Assembly (NCBI RefSeq): GCF_004011695.2
Contig: NC_082407.1
Location: forward strand, 248,001-312,000
DNA: 64,000 nucleotides
Reading direction: 5' to 3'
Source: Ascochyta rabiei
Taxonomy: Eukaryota; Ascomycota; Dothideomycetes; Pleosporales; Didymellaceae
The notes under the pieces were generated by a model, which searched no databases, was not told the origin of the DNA, and saw nothing but the letters and a program-made list of their open reading frames with translations. Made by a program: the position numbers and the translations under genes. Numbering within the stretch: position 1 is the first letter of the stretch; every line of letters starts with the position of its first letter. Shown piece after piece: positions 36,949-48,124 of this stretch.

Positions 36949-39244
36949 TATGGAGATGTGTTTCCGTATGGGGTCCCGAGGCGGGCGGCTTGGATGTAGT
37001 AGCTTTGAACGCCGGTGGCGGCTTGCGGTTCGGCTGCTGGAGAAATTTCAATATTGCGATGCAGGTTGGGATAGTAAACTCGCAGCGCTGGCGCTTGATA
37101 TCTGCAACCTTTGTATGTATATTCGATCTTTGTTAAAACATAGTTCAATAAACAGCGTCGAAGCTGAATGATTAAAAATGGCTTTACATGAGGAAAGTAT
37201 AAGCTTTGGCCACTTCGCACCAGCTACGTAGCTCCCGCTGACTACCTTCAGCTAGAAAAGCATGGTTCTGATGGAAGCTGTACAGGAGTGATGTATGTTC
37301 GAGCGCCACTCAATACGCTCCGTCACTGTTTTGGTTGCTGTCGTGGCTGCGCTCAATCATTGAATCGCTTCTAAACAACTAACAGCTGTAATGCCACCAA
37401 AGCACGCCCATCAAGCATCAGAGAGAGGCTATACGACTCATACAGTCTTATCTGTGAAGGAGCAACAACAATCACTGCGCCAAAGGTCATCACCGAGCAT
37501 CGGGACTCCGCGCACTGCGCCCGCAAGAGCTGATTGATGGATCACCACTTCTGCTGAACTCAAGCAGATATCTTGATGCTTTTAACCAGTATCTCCTCAT
37601 GTCGTCACCTTTCGAAACCCTCCCTCTCTCAAACCCCTCTCGGCTGCGCGCCTGTCCACTTCCACTCCCCAAAGGCGACGAGACAGAACTTGAGATCCCA
37701 TCCTTCTCTGAGCAGGCTTCGACAAGAAGCCGAAGGAGTTTCGCGAGGGACTCTTAGCCGCCCAAAAGCCGATGGAGCAGTAAGAAAGTGCGCCATTGTC
37801 TTTGCTTGACGAAAGGGTCGCTTTTATTGGTAAGATCAAGATGCGGGTCGCTATCGTCTGTGGTCTACATATAAGGCAGCATCCGAATTCGCATGTTAAG
37901 GGTGATAGTTTGACAAGAGAAAATCCCTGAGCATGTTGTGGTAGCAACTGATGTAGGATACTGCCAATAGAGGAGCTGCAGTCTGGAAGGATCGTTGAGC
38001 GACTTGACGGGTGCCAACGCTCCCTTCGACGCCTTCGACATCAGTTGCAGAGCCGCTCAATAGCACCGAGTGTTGCAAAATGCTCAAAGAACTACATAGA
38101 CCATATTAGTTGGACGTGTGGCACAGTCGACAAGATGAGGACCAGCAGGGCTCACCCGGGGAATTGGGGACGACGAAGGCATTCAACAAACAATTCCAAA
38201 CGATTGTGCTCAAAAACATTTGTTCTAAGTAGGGAAAACATCCATCAGCCTTGAGTAAGCAGTTGATACGGGAAAATCGTCGGCAGCGTGAACCTATCTG
38301 CTCGTTGGAGAGGACGAATAGACGGCCGGATCATGTCATACGCTTGCATCGATCTTCTGCAGGTTGTTGGTGCACCTTGAAAGGCAGTATTTATCCTAAC
38401 TGCCGGCACTTGGCATCTTTCTCGGTGCCAGCAACAAGTGAAGATTGTCAGTCACGATGCAGTAGCCACAACTAAAGGACGACGCCTAGTCTCTGCGTAT
38501 AATTGTATCATCTTGTTCGCTTTACGTGAGTGAGCAAGTAGACAGAAGACGCTCAATTCACACTTATGACGCCGACGACTATAGTGTTGTTATTATTTTA
38601 CAGCGCCACAAGGAGAGGGGCCAGCGAGATCGAACTACGTAAAGATTTTCCACCGCACCTGCCCCTCGAAGACATCGCAGTTGCCGAGCCAGGCAATGGT
38701 GGAGACTCATACGACTGAACCGATGGAATACCGGGAGCAGACCAAAAGTCACGATCAGATTCATGACAGAAAAGAAAATGAGATCTGCAACACCACCAGG
38801 ATTGATGAGACATAGCGAGCCGCTTTATCTTTGAAGATGCCAGGGTACAGAATTCCCAGCTAGACATCTGACACCACTTCCGAACTCCAGACCTTAAGAA
38901 AAGGCCGGGTCTGTGAAACAAAGGCAGCCGACTAGCCCGCTCCGCGAAGTAAGGTGGGATGGTTGATTGTCCTGGAGGAGCAAGCGGTTGATTAATCTCA
39001 TTAGACGCCAGTGTGTCGGGACGGGAGGTGGGCAAGATGCAAGGGTAAATGTGTAAGACGCTACGGGCGTAGTTTACTAAGCGGTGCAGCGTGAGACTTT
39101 TTGCAGGCAAGGAATGAAGAGCTGTCGCATGTCTATACTCTTTGCGACCGCAACTCTTGACTTCCAAAGCTGTTCTTTTGCTCCACAAGCTGATAAACGT
39201 AGTTCAGGGGCGTTCACGGCACGGCTTCGGCGGAGCTTCCTGGA
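36949..39244. other. No firm gene; one protein-like open frame
   Basis: At about 37465-37744 the plus strand has an open frame with convincing texture (LRPQELIDGSPLLLNSSRYL, then MSSPFETLPLSNPSRL) that ends at TAG, possibly CAG before mutation, and has no clear partner exons. It may be a gene relic. The 196-codon minus-strand frame at 38598-39188 looks like a composition artefact. Nothing else was seen. Confidence 0.35.
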
Positions 39245-39582
39245 ATGCCCCCATCGAATGCTGGCGCCCACCGCCCGCCAACGAGCACAGTACGCGAAAT
39301 ACAACAAGCCGTGCATGAAGGTCTTAATATCAATTTGGCGATTTCTCTCTGCCCTGCTTCCAAACCTGCATTGCCATTGGGCCATCGTTATACTCTCCTT
39401 CACCTCACCCACCATCGCTGGCAAGCTCTCGCAGCTCCGGCAAGCACATAAACCCCTTCACCGCATCACCTGGATGCACTCGCTTAGCTTCCCAACACCA
39501 CATACCGCAGTCAAATATTTACCCAATCTTACGCTTTCGGTCTACTTCCTCAATCAAGCTTGCTTCCTCGAAGCCACCGATG
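39245..39582 (+). pseudogene. Possible broken gene with two in-frame stops
   Basis: A plus-strand frame starts at ATG 39245 (MPPSNAGAHRPPTSTVREI) and stays open to a GTAAGA donor-like site at 39583, except for TAA near 39449 and TAG near 39494. The texture is helical and continues across both stops (for example LPNTTYRSQIFTQSYAFG). The TAG fits CAG and the TAA fits CAA. It lies just upstream of the small zinc-binding gene at 39729 and could have been its 5' part or a separate gene. Family unknown. Confidence 0.35.
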
Positions 39583-39728
39583 GTAAGAAACTCGCGTCCT
39601 TCAGCACTCTCCCAATAGCTTAGCCGCTAGTGCACCTCCAAACAACTGCATCGTACCAGTCTTACGCTCACTTTAGACAATCTCTAGTCGCTCTACCACA
39701 CCAAGACATCGCTTCCATCACATCCAAG

Positions 39729-40345
39729 ATGTCTTACAAAAGGCTCCCCAAGGTGCCCCAGCAAAATTATCCACAGGCCATCTGCGCCGACAATGTCGCC
39801 CAGGACTTCCGGTCCATCCCTTGTTACAATCCTCACTGTCTCTGCAACGATAGAGTCTCGACCAATGACCTGCCACCAGTGAGCCCCAAACGCCAGTACT
39901 TTTGCAGTCACTGCAACTAATCATTCACCAAAGGTTGTAGTCGATCCCATCAAGCGCGCCTCTTATCTCCGCAAGTCAAGAGGAGTGACGTGCGCAAACT
40001 GCCGCTACATCGTATCCGAGAGGGAGACAGGTTCGGTGCCTTGCTGCGGTAATTGAGCCTATTTGTGTTGTACCAGAGGTATACTGACTTTGTTCAGGCT
40101 TGGCCATCCATGACCACTGTCACACGGAGCACATGATGCGTGGTAGGAGGGGAATGCCACCGTCGCCTTGCAGAACCTGTCTAGATGATGCGAAGAAGCA
40201 GACCGAGCGAGAGACGAAGGAGGGGCGCGCCCGGAACCAGCCTGCAACGTTGTACCCCGTGGCAATGGAGGCGGAGCCACTCAAGGCTACAAAGAGTCTG
40301 AAGCAGAGATTGGCTGATAAGCTGAGGGGTGTATTCCGCTGTTGA
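39729..40345 (+). CDS. Small Cys/His-rich (zinc-binding-like) hypothetical protein
   Basis: Three exons: 39729-39878, 39934-40048 and 40098-40345, with introns of 55 bp (GTGAGC...CTAATC...AAAG) and 49 bp (GTAATT...CTGACT...TCAG). All joins are in frame and give 170 residues. The protein has paired Cys and His typical of metal binding: CYNPHCLC in exon 1, CANCRYIVSERETGSVPCCG across exons 2 and 3, HDHCHTEH, then CRTC. The C-terminus is basic (KSLKQRLADKLRGVF). The spacing matches no zinc-finger class I can name. A longer first exon is possible (in-frame ATG at 39630). There is no signal peptide. Confidence 0.7.
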
Positions 40346-43300
40346 TGTCTCTGAGACTGCGGTCCTCCACCAGCTGAGTACCTCCTTGACCTGCACAGAA
40401 TTGCTCATTTGTTACTGCACCCACTACCGAGAAACTGCAGTGCTTTATAGACTCGCACACTGCCATGTACATTAGTCACAGGACTAGACCCAGTCCTACA
40501 ATCTTTGAAGCTGATTTGATTTTCGAGACATTCCATGTTTGCAAATCCTCATCTCCTCCGTGATAACCACAACAACAGCACCAACTCCGCATGCTCAAAT
40601 CCCGAGTTGTGTCCGTCGCTCAGAATCAACAGCGAACCTCCAGAATTGCCAAATCGCGCAATCACACACCAGCGCCAGACCACGACTACCTCCGGCCTAC
40701 AGTGCGTTTAAACAGATTTTTGATCGCAAAGCAAGTGCGCTCGCAACGAAGACAGATACCTCAATTTCTTCCTGGAGCGGGAGAGTAGCTGAGAAATGCT
40801 CATGGAGCAGATGCAGTCTGTCTCGCATTTCCCACCTATGCACGCAGAAAGCATTTACACGAGCTAATGACAGCGTTGTTCGAATGGTCTCCACGCCTGC
40901 TGCCTTTGACTTATACACCAACCGCTAGAAAAAGATATAAAGGACAAGGTCGGAGACAAGGTTGAACTTATATGGCAAGAGGAGCCAGGCAAGCCACGCT
41001 GGGACGCCTACAGAAGACTCGTGGGTGCAAGCCTGGCATTGGGCACGAAATAGCCCATATAGAGGAAGCCTGCATGGTCTGTACGGCTATACGGTGTTGA
41101 GATTCGCAATATGAGCGCACGAACAAGGCAAGCGTCTTAAGTTTCGTCAAAGAAAGGTACGGATATCGACACTTGTGCCGATGACCGAGCCTTTCTGAAA
41201 ACAATCAGCGTCGGCACTGGCACCGCCCGATGATCCAGGCTCACCTAACTAGGCTGCCTACTACTCGCCTTTTCCGGACACGTACGCCTCCCTGCGCGAT
41301 GAACCGCTCCATCTGGCCTGGACCTACACGGCTTGAACTACAAGCGAGAGCCAGATATAGGAGAAGAGAGACTTGGAGTGTACATCAATCACCGCCATTG
41401 CCCACAATGAGCGGTCACAGAAATGCCTTTAATTTGTGAGCCAAGAGCCGCCAGCGCTGATCAACAGCCATGGAATCAAGTCAATGATCAAATAGACTCC
41501 AGATCAGACCTTATCAAACATCATTCAAGACGTGCGCGCAAGTCTCTTAGAATGTCGCACATAAGCTGTTGTGCATCCGCATCGGCCTTACGCAACACCA
41601 GGCACCGACCTACCCCTGTACTCTCGCACGACCGTACCAACCGGGTCTACTAGATCTCGGTCGGCCCTTCTTCTGTGCCACTGTATTCGATACCATCCAA
41701 GATTGTGTCCGGAAGAGGCAGGTTCGGTTAGGGGGATCGACGGCTGGGATGGTCTTGCTAGCGTCTTGTGAGATGTGGGCCAGGGAAACTCGAAGATGAT
41801 TGCTCTTGTGTCGTTGGTAGGGGAGATAAGAGACCGTGTTGTTGCGTTGGTTGAATTAGCCCAGTCGATTCCGCTTCTACTGCATATTGCTTTCGTGCAC
41901 TTCCTGGTCGCCGCAATTCGATGCGAGCTGGCAGCCCTCAATGGAAACGCCCATTCCGGGACAACCAGACGTTGGACCAACCATAATCTCCCATGACCTC
42001 TTCTAGATTGCCCGCCGCGACCATCGCAAGCCCATCTCACTAATCAACCGCGACACCAAGCCGAGCGTGAAAGCACACACTGCGTTTCTGAAGACGAGCG
42101 ATGTGGGCGTCACTGACTTGAGCAGGTATTGTACTAATACCGCGCGTATTACGATCATTTGTTGCCAAGAGTAGCAGCTGACAAAGATCAAGGGTGCGGG
42201 TAGTACCGAGTCAGCAACCCTCCCAATCCTCCTAACTTTCCGCGAACCTGACATTCTTGCCCTCTTAGTAAAAGGCCAGTGAACAGATTATAAGAACAGA
42301 ATCAAGACGCGTGACAGTGTTCGCGCTGCTGTCGAAGTCAAGACTTCTCTTCCACCGTTCAAGTTCATGGAGGTCTCAAGGAAGTTGTACATGCACGTAC
42401 ACAATGCTAGGCCCGCATACCGTATTCTCCTTGCCCCGGAACAGCAATACTCCCACCAACAATCCCTGACATCTACATCAAACCACTAAACGTATCATTT
42501 CATCATGGTGGCGGCGGTCGCTGGAACACCCCATTTCCTCGTTATCCTCGTCGAAGGCTAGCATGCTATGTCCGTCCGTTATGGCTCTTCGATGCTCTAC
42601 AGGTGTGAGTAGCGTGACTTGACGATTGTTATGCACTATTTTTTCGCCTACCGTCTTCGCTCAATGTACATCTTCGGTCAAGAGTTAGCAAACCAGTGGT
42701 GTGCAACATAACTTTGCGCATCTTTCAGCATCGACCTCTCCGGTGCCCCAGACAATAATCTAGTTTGCCATCGATGGCCGGAATGGACGGGACGAGCGGT
42801 GATGTCATCATGGTGTCTCGGCCCATCACACTGGAGGCGTCTAAACTCAGCACGAGCGCCGGTAAGCTTGAGCCTGCTTCTGTTGCACGTGTGTGCCACC
42901 TGATCTGACTTGCGCTTTCAAATTTTCGTGCGACTCAGAACTGCGTACCATCCATCCGTCTCTATATCGTATAGACTTATGTCCCCACCTCACGCTCAAG
43001 CCCAAAGTCCCTTTTTACTTTGATACTGAGCCGCTGTCTTGAACCCCGTGGATTCTTTCCACAGTAGAACACTGCTGTGAGGGAAGACAATAGATATATA
43101 CAGCCTACCGCATCCAGGAATCTGAATACACATTGGGGCGCTCCGCATCACGCATCATGGAAATTTTATCGAGGATCTTGTCCGATCGAGTCGTCGGCTG
43201 GGCTTGCGCCCAAGACTACAATAGATCTAGCAGTGCTCGAGACCGCCATATCTCATTCAATTTTTATTCAACTTCCTCTTCAAGGCCAAATCTTCGTTGC

Positions 43301-44000
43301 TTCATGCCTGTTGTGCTTGTTGCTAGCTCGTGGTTGTTGGAAATGCGCATCTCTAGAGGGCACGCCTTTACAATCGCTTACGTCAGACTAAGAGAGGGTA
43401 CCACGACCTCCAATGCTACTTCTAGGATGTATCCAAGTTCTGGAAAACTCTCTTAGCGTTCAGGAACCGCGGTGCTCCAATCGCGAGCTTCCAATCTTAC
43501 CGCACTCTTTCTGATGCTTAGGTCTGACAAAACCTAAGCTACTAATGTGTGCGCAGATCAAATCCGAACTTGTCACTGATCTCTGCTTCACTCATCGCTG
43601 ATATCTGCCGCACTGATCGTCACCATCCACGCGAGGCTTTTGAAAAAGACACCCTCATCAACCCTGATCCACGACCTCGTCACAACGCCCACGACAACAC
43701 TTTCACTGACTCAAAATGGTCCTGCGCCCTCGCACCCACAGATAGACCGCATATCAAAACTTGCCAGCCTTAGTTGAGTAAAAATTGGCGGGGCAGCCTG
43801 GCACAAGGTCCCACTCATGTGTGAAGGTGAAGGTGAAGGTGGCTTTGGGCGTTGTAGACTCAACGAGCCCTTCCCACAGACCTACTTCTACCTTTTCAGC
43901 CACTCTATCCGCTCTTCCTCAACTGCAGTGAACGACTGTCTACCCCGATCTCGCCCACACACGCGCGACAACCTTCAACACAACACCACCAGCACTCGCA
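40346..44000. other. No supported gene; possible relics
   Basis: Many short frames, none convincing. At about 42007-42128 a plus-strand stretch (RDHRKPISLINRDTKPSVKA) ends at GTATTG...CTAATA...TAGCAG, which looks like an intron, but the flanking frames do not join, suggesting a decayed gene. 43820-43843 holds three to four GAAGGT hexamers. 43860-43990 is pyrimidine-rich and probably the promoter of the next gene. Confidence 0.35.
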
Positions 44001-44669
44001 ATGGGCAACCAAGACGTCGATCTCGGCTACAGCTGCACCAACGACCAGTGTACGTGCCGCATGTATGAGACTCCGGAGCGATCACTCAACAACGCAGCTC
44101 CCAGTATCCAGTCGCCCAGCGAGGTCTTCCCTGAGATCGCGGCCGAGCTTACGCGCATCGCTCATACGAGCTTCAACGGCATGACCCGCGCGACCGCAGT
44201 CCCAGAGAACGGTTAGTACCATAGCGTACACCTCATGTGACCACGACTGACATATCCAGGCCCCGATGGCCACAAGTACTTCTTCCACCCCCGTACCCAG
44301 CGCCAGCGCCCTCCTCCGCCGCCTGAGCACCACACGACGCCGACTGGTAAGTAACCCCCGCAAGCACTCTTCTTTCACTACACGCACTGATAACACGCAG
44401 AAGGAGTCCCGCATCAAGACGCCGCGGTCACGATTCCCTACGAGGTCAAGTTGACCGCATACCTGCGGTCGCACCTCGGCCACATTGACCGTCAGCGCAG
44501 CATTGCTGCTGCTAGAGAGCGTGAGACCGCCTGTGCGGAAGAGGTTGACGGTGAAGAGGGTGAGGAGGAGGACGAACATCCGGCTGCGGGCTTGGCGATG
44601 CTGCGTGAGGAGACGGCGCGTACGCAGCAAATTCGCGCGGGCAGGCAGATGCGTGCCAGTGGTGGCTAG
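44001..44669 (+). CDS. Hypothetical protein, three exons (188 residues)
   Basis: Exons 44001-44211, 44260-44346 and 44401-44669 with introns of 48 bp (GTTAGT...CTGACA...CCAG) and 54 bp (GTAAGT...CTGATAACACGCAG). All joins are in frame. The N-terminus holds a Cys cluster (CTNDQCTC, residues 12-19) close to the start MGNQDVDLGYS; the MG start could allow N-myristoylation, a guess. The middle is Pro/His-rich, and the end has an acidic run (EEVDGEEGEEEDEHPAAG) and an Arg/Gln-rich helix. Family unknown. A 247-codon antisense frame covers the same interval, but the spliced sense frame explains the splice signals. A pyrimidine-rich promoter precedes it. Confidence 0.65.
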
Positions 44670-44769
44670 GCAGGCCCCTGTCTTCTTCGGTTTGGTGTTG
44701 CATTCCACGGTGCATGAGGTGGTCGTGGAGGTGTATAGTATGCTCACGTGAGCAATCTCGAGGTTTCCA

Positions 44770-45648
44770 GTGCGCAGTTTGTCGGTTCCTGCTTGGACCG
44801 TGACACACATCTTGGCGTTTGCCAATCAGGACTTGCGTTCCCACTCTGGTTTGTTTGCGACATCTGGAGGTATGCAAGCCGATCCGCAAGCATTATCGTC
44901 AACGAATGATTGCCAGGTAGTCGAAATCTGCCTTTCTCCTTCCACAACCATCCCTTTTCGAGTACTCATCTTCGACGTTCAGCAGCCGGGGATTCAGTTC
45001 TCATCAGCATCTGTTTATGGCGTTGAAGGCATGCACATAGACATAGCGGACGTCTGCCGCAGTGGATATTTACACTGGAGTCTACACCTATCCTTTCTTT
45101 TTCTCAAATTACCCTCAAGTGCTTTCGTAACTTTCCCTTCTGAACCGCCAACTCCACAGCATCGCGTCATGGCTGTCATGTTATGGGTCGTCGGTCTGGT
45201 AAATACTGTGGCGTGTGTGCGCTCTCTCTTGTGCCTGAGGATTGCAAGTGGCCGAGAAATAGATACTTCGCGTTACTGTCCGTCAGTAATCCTAACCGCG
45301 AGACGTTGTGTTTTCCTCGATTGCGTACCGGGGTCGTCGAACACATCTGGAATATCAAGCTGGAGCTCTTGCTCACCTTGTCTGCGCCCACTCTCCCGGC
45401 TCCCTGATGTCACTGCACTGAAAATGAGCGCAAAACCCGCCTCCAGTAGCCTCCGCTTCCCAAGCGCGATACAAGATTACTCTCACACAGCGACTCCACC
45501 TGAAGCGAGTCTGCCTGCAATTCAACCTCTTCGACGACTCCACCCCCTCTACCACAACTCACACACTGCAGCCATCGAAACCACCCACAATAGCGAGACG
45601 CAACGTCGGGTAGTACAACGGGGGACGCCGTACCCTCTTTTCCCATGA
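44770..45648 (+). CDS. Long open frame, 292 residues, doubtful
   Basis: Single frame starting 100 bp after the previous stop. It has hydrophobic stretches (LHLSFLFLKLPSSAFVTF; VMAVMLWVVGLVNTVACV) that could be membrane segments, then a Ser/Pro-rich part. I recognise no domain, antisense frames also open here, and the close spacing to the upstream gene argues that part may be its 3' untranslated region. The gap to the next gene (45649-46303) holds nothing that I recognise. Confidence 0.2.
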   Translation: MRSLSVPAWTVTHILAFANQDLRSHSGLFATSGGMQADPQALSSTNDCQVVEICLSPSTTIPFRVLIFDVQQPGIQFSSASVYGVEGMHIDIADVCRSGYLHWSLHLSFLFLKLPSSAFVTFPSEPPTPQHRVMAVMLWVVGLVNTVACVRSLLCLRIASGREIDTSRYCPSVILTARRCVFLDCVPGSSNTSGISSWSSCSPCLRPLSRLPDVTALKMSAKPASSSLRFPSAIQDYSHTATPPEASLPAIQPLRRLHPLYHNSHTAAIETTHNSETQRRVVQRGTPYPLFP

Positions 45649-46303
45649 CGTGGGTGCTAGGCGGAGCTAGGGTGAAGTCGGCTGCGCATGAGCATGGACA
45701 TACGCAAGGAGAAGTATTGGTCGAATAACAGCCTACGCGTCCGGATCAGCACTACACCAGATTCTACTTGTCCATGTTGTGAAGTCCAGGAGACTGCTGA
45801 GCTTAGATGCCGCGTCGTTGTTAGAATTTCCGGCTAGGAAGGTCCTTGACATGTCAATCCGATCTTAGAATGGACCCTGAAATACGAATTCGTCGAGTGT
45901 ATGCTGCTCAGCAACATTCTTCTCATGCTCGGCGGCAGTGGAAAGCTAATGCAACTCTCACACTATGTAGGTATGAGAGCTTATTCTATTATCTTAAGAA
46001 CAGCAGAAGAGAAGCGTTTCCGTTAGACAAAAGCCTCTTTGGCGCGATCATGTCCTATTCTCAGCTCCGCTGACTTGTGATAGCTTTTACAATATTGGAT
46101 TACTGTCGTCACTTCTCGGACTAGGTGCGTGCGTTGGGCAAATCTAGTAAAAGTTGCTCAAGAAAGTGGTACAGTGACATGATCCTGTCTCCTTGAAGGT
46201 TTGAGCAACCAGTCGCCATCAACCGACTCGTGACAACGCGGGTTTTGCGAGTCCGCGTGAGACCCAACAGCGCGCCAGAACCACCAAATAGCCAAGAAGC
46301 CCT

Positions 46304-48061
46304 TCAATACACACAAAATGTCCTTTCCGTCACGCCTGGAAGCCACAACCCCTCGCCCTTCATAATGCCGTGCACATAACACTCCCCAACTAGTCTCCAC
46401 TTCTCCCCACTCTCCCTCAGCACGAAGGGCACGCACCCTCCTTTCATGATAGCCACGTTGTCCCCCACTTGACTCAGTGGCGGAACGACCCCGGCGAAAC
46501 CTCGCTTCGTAATCACAAACTTCCATCCAGATAGGGTCCCCCGGAGACACTCTGCATACGTCTGGTGCACATCTAGTTCGAGACCATAACGACCACTCGT
46601 GGGAACGTGGTTTGGGTTTGTGAGGTGCTTTCGAAACGCAGAGTAGGATGCTGCGCTTGCAAACGGCGCTGCGGCGATGGGGACTTTCCACTTGAGAGCT
46701 TTCTTCGGATCCATTGCGTCGCTCAGCACACTTTCATCGATCATGGCATCGACCTCAGCGAAGTAAGTGGACCACTCGCGTTCTGTGTTCGAGGCAGCAG
46801 TGATGGTGAGAATGATGTCCATGTCGTAGCCGTCTATGCTGAGTTCTTCTGGCCCTGGGCCAAGCGTAACGTGTTGCGGCTGCAGACCGCATGCTGAGAA
46901 GATCAGATCAGTATTTGTAGAGTCATGAAGGCCGATAGGACGCTGTAAAGTCCAGTCTGGGATCCAGGAGGGGTGTTTATCGCCATGCTCATCGCACGAG
47001 ATACCGGCACGGTAAAGCAGTTGAATTCCTCGTCCCTGGCGAACAAATGCTTGTGCGAATCGCAACACGATGTCGTGGAAATTTGAGTCGTAATCGGGTT
47101 CAAACTCGACTTCGTTGCCGTCAGATGCGAGACCAACAAGGGAGAACAGTCTATCTCGACGCAATGTACTGTCGGCATGACGGAAATGCTCAAGCAGCGT
47201 AAGCAGGATCCACCGATGCTGGCGTAACTCCCACTCGCGTTGTACAGCTAGCTTCTTGAAAGGCTCCCATGAAGCCCTCACATTGCTTAGTCTTTCTTCA
47301 TACTCCGCCATGTGTACTTCGCGGTCCAAGATCTCCTGCGCTGCGCACAGATCTTTCCAGTCGATCAACCACTCCCCGCATGCAAACTTTACATTAGGCG
47401 CCGCGACTACTTCTTGGATGATCCAAGCTCTGCGAAAGTATGGCAAGGTGAAGAGTGTCTCGACGGATTCCCAAATAGGCGAGTTGAGTGGTGGCAGACG
47501 ATCACCTCCCCACATGGACATCATTCGTGGAGAATCGTTCCCGTCGGCAATGTTTTTACTAGATTGCTGCTGTTTCTCTTGAGCTGTTCTCGCTCGCAAT
47601 TGCATTAGCATTTCCAAGGCTTGGTCAGTAGCGGGGCTGCCTTCAGATAGGAATGCGTAGGCACATTCGCATGCCTGATAGATCTCAGGCATGAGGCGGA
47701 TTTGTTGCGCCTTCTCCTTGGTGTCTGTTTGATTGATGCAGACTGCATCTACCCAAATCATGATCCCTTGGTCCGTCTGGCGCAGCGCCAGGAGCGCTTT
47801 GTAGAGGGAGGTGGTGATTGGTATCACGCCGTCGGGGGTTAATAGTTCCCGATCCCGTACATCGCCGCCCCAGACATACGAGAGCGCCTGATATGTACCT
47901 GCGTAATTACAAGCAATGTGATTGAGTACAGCTTGGAGGCAACCTTCTCTGTTCCCGGGGAGAAGGTAAAGGAGACGTATGTAGCCGTGTAACAAAGGCT
48001 TGTAGGAATAAAGTTTTCTCCTACCGTTGACATGGAGTGTCTGATCGCGGCTACGAAGCAT
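46304..48061 (-). CDS. HET (heterokaryon incompatibility) domain protein or C-terminal part of a fusion
   Basis: A single minus-strand frame. From ATG 48061 it is 585 residues; as a fused last exon it extends to 48103. The N-terminal part has the HET hallmarks in order: YKPLLHGYIRLLYLLPG, TYQALSYVWGG (about residues 57-67), IMIWVDAVCINQTDTKEKAQQ (about 100-120) and LMPEIYQACECAYAFL. The C-terminal part has the block common to these proteins (KFVITKRGFAGVVPP, GDNVAIMKGGCVPFVLR, WRLVGECYVHGIMKGEGL). HET domains trigger cell death in fungal non-self recognition, and some have a TIR-like fold. Only 63 bp separate it from the upstream ATPase stop and both lie in the same frame, so it is probably the C-terminus of that protein. 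Confidence 0.9.
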   Translation of the reverse strand: MLRSRDQTLHVNGRRKLYSYKPLLHGYIRLLYLLPGNREGCLQAVLNHIACNYAGTYQALSYVWGGDVRDRELLTPDGVIPITTSLYKALLALRQTDQGIMIWVDAVCINQTDTKEKAQQIRLMPEIYQACECAYAFLSEGSPATDQALEMLMQLRARTAQEKQQQSSKNIADGNDSPRMMSMWGGDRLPPLNSPIWESVETLFTLPYFRRAWIIQEVVAAPNVKFACGEWLIDWKDLCAAQEILDREVHMAEYEERLSNVRASWEPFKKLAVQREWELRQHRWILLTLLEHFRHADSTLRRDRLFSLVGLASDGNEVEFEPDYDSNFHDIVLRFAQAFVRQGRGIQLLYRAGISCDEHGDKHPSWIPDWTLQRPIGLHDSTNTDLIFSACGLQPQHVTLGPGPEELSIDGYDMDIILTITAASNTEREWSTYFAEVDAMIDESVLSDAMDPKKALKWKVPIAAAPFASAASYSAFRKHLTNPNHVPTSGRYGLELDVHQTYAECLRGTLSGWKFVITKRGFAGVVPPLSQVGDNVAIMKGGCVPFVLRESGEKWRLVGECYVHGIMKGEGLWLPGVTERTFCVY

Positions 48062-48124
48062 ACCGGCGGCTTCAGCTTGAGTCCAAGGAAGATAGAGGGT
48101 GCCCTCGAAGATAGTCAGTTCTTT

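Noticed and set aside
38598..39188. 196-codon minus-strand frame and the overlapping 39084-39623 plus frame
   Set aside because: No domain, no promoter-like context, amino-acid texture of a non-coding frame; the plus frame competes with the more protein-like frame starting at 39245.
41588..42040. 150-codon minus-strand frame
   Set aside because: Overlapped by several plus-strand frames, low-complexity Arg/Ser texture, no splice or domain evidence.
44082..44825. 247-codon open frame on the minus strand
   Set aside because: It lies antisense to a three-exon gene with good splice signals; the GC-rich codons of the sense gene leave the other strand open.
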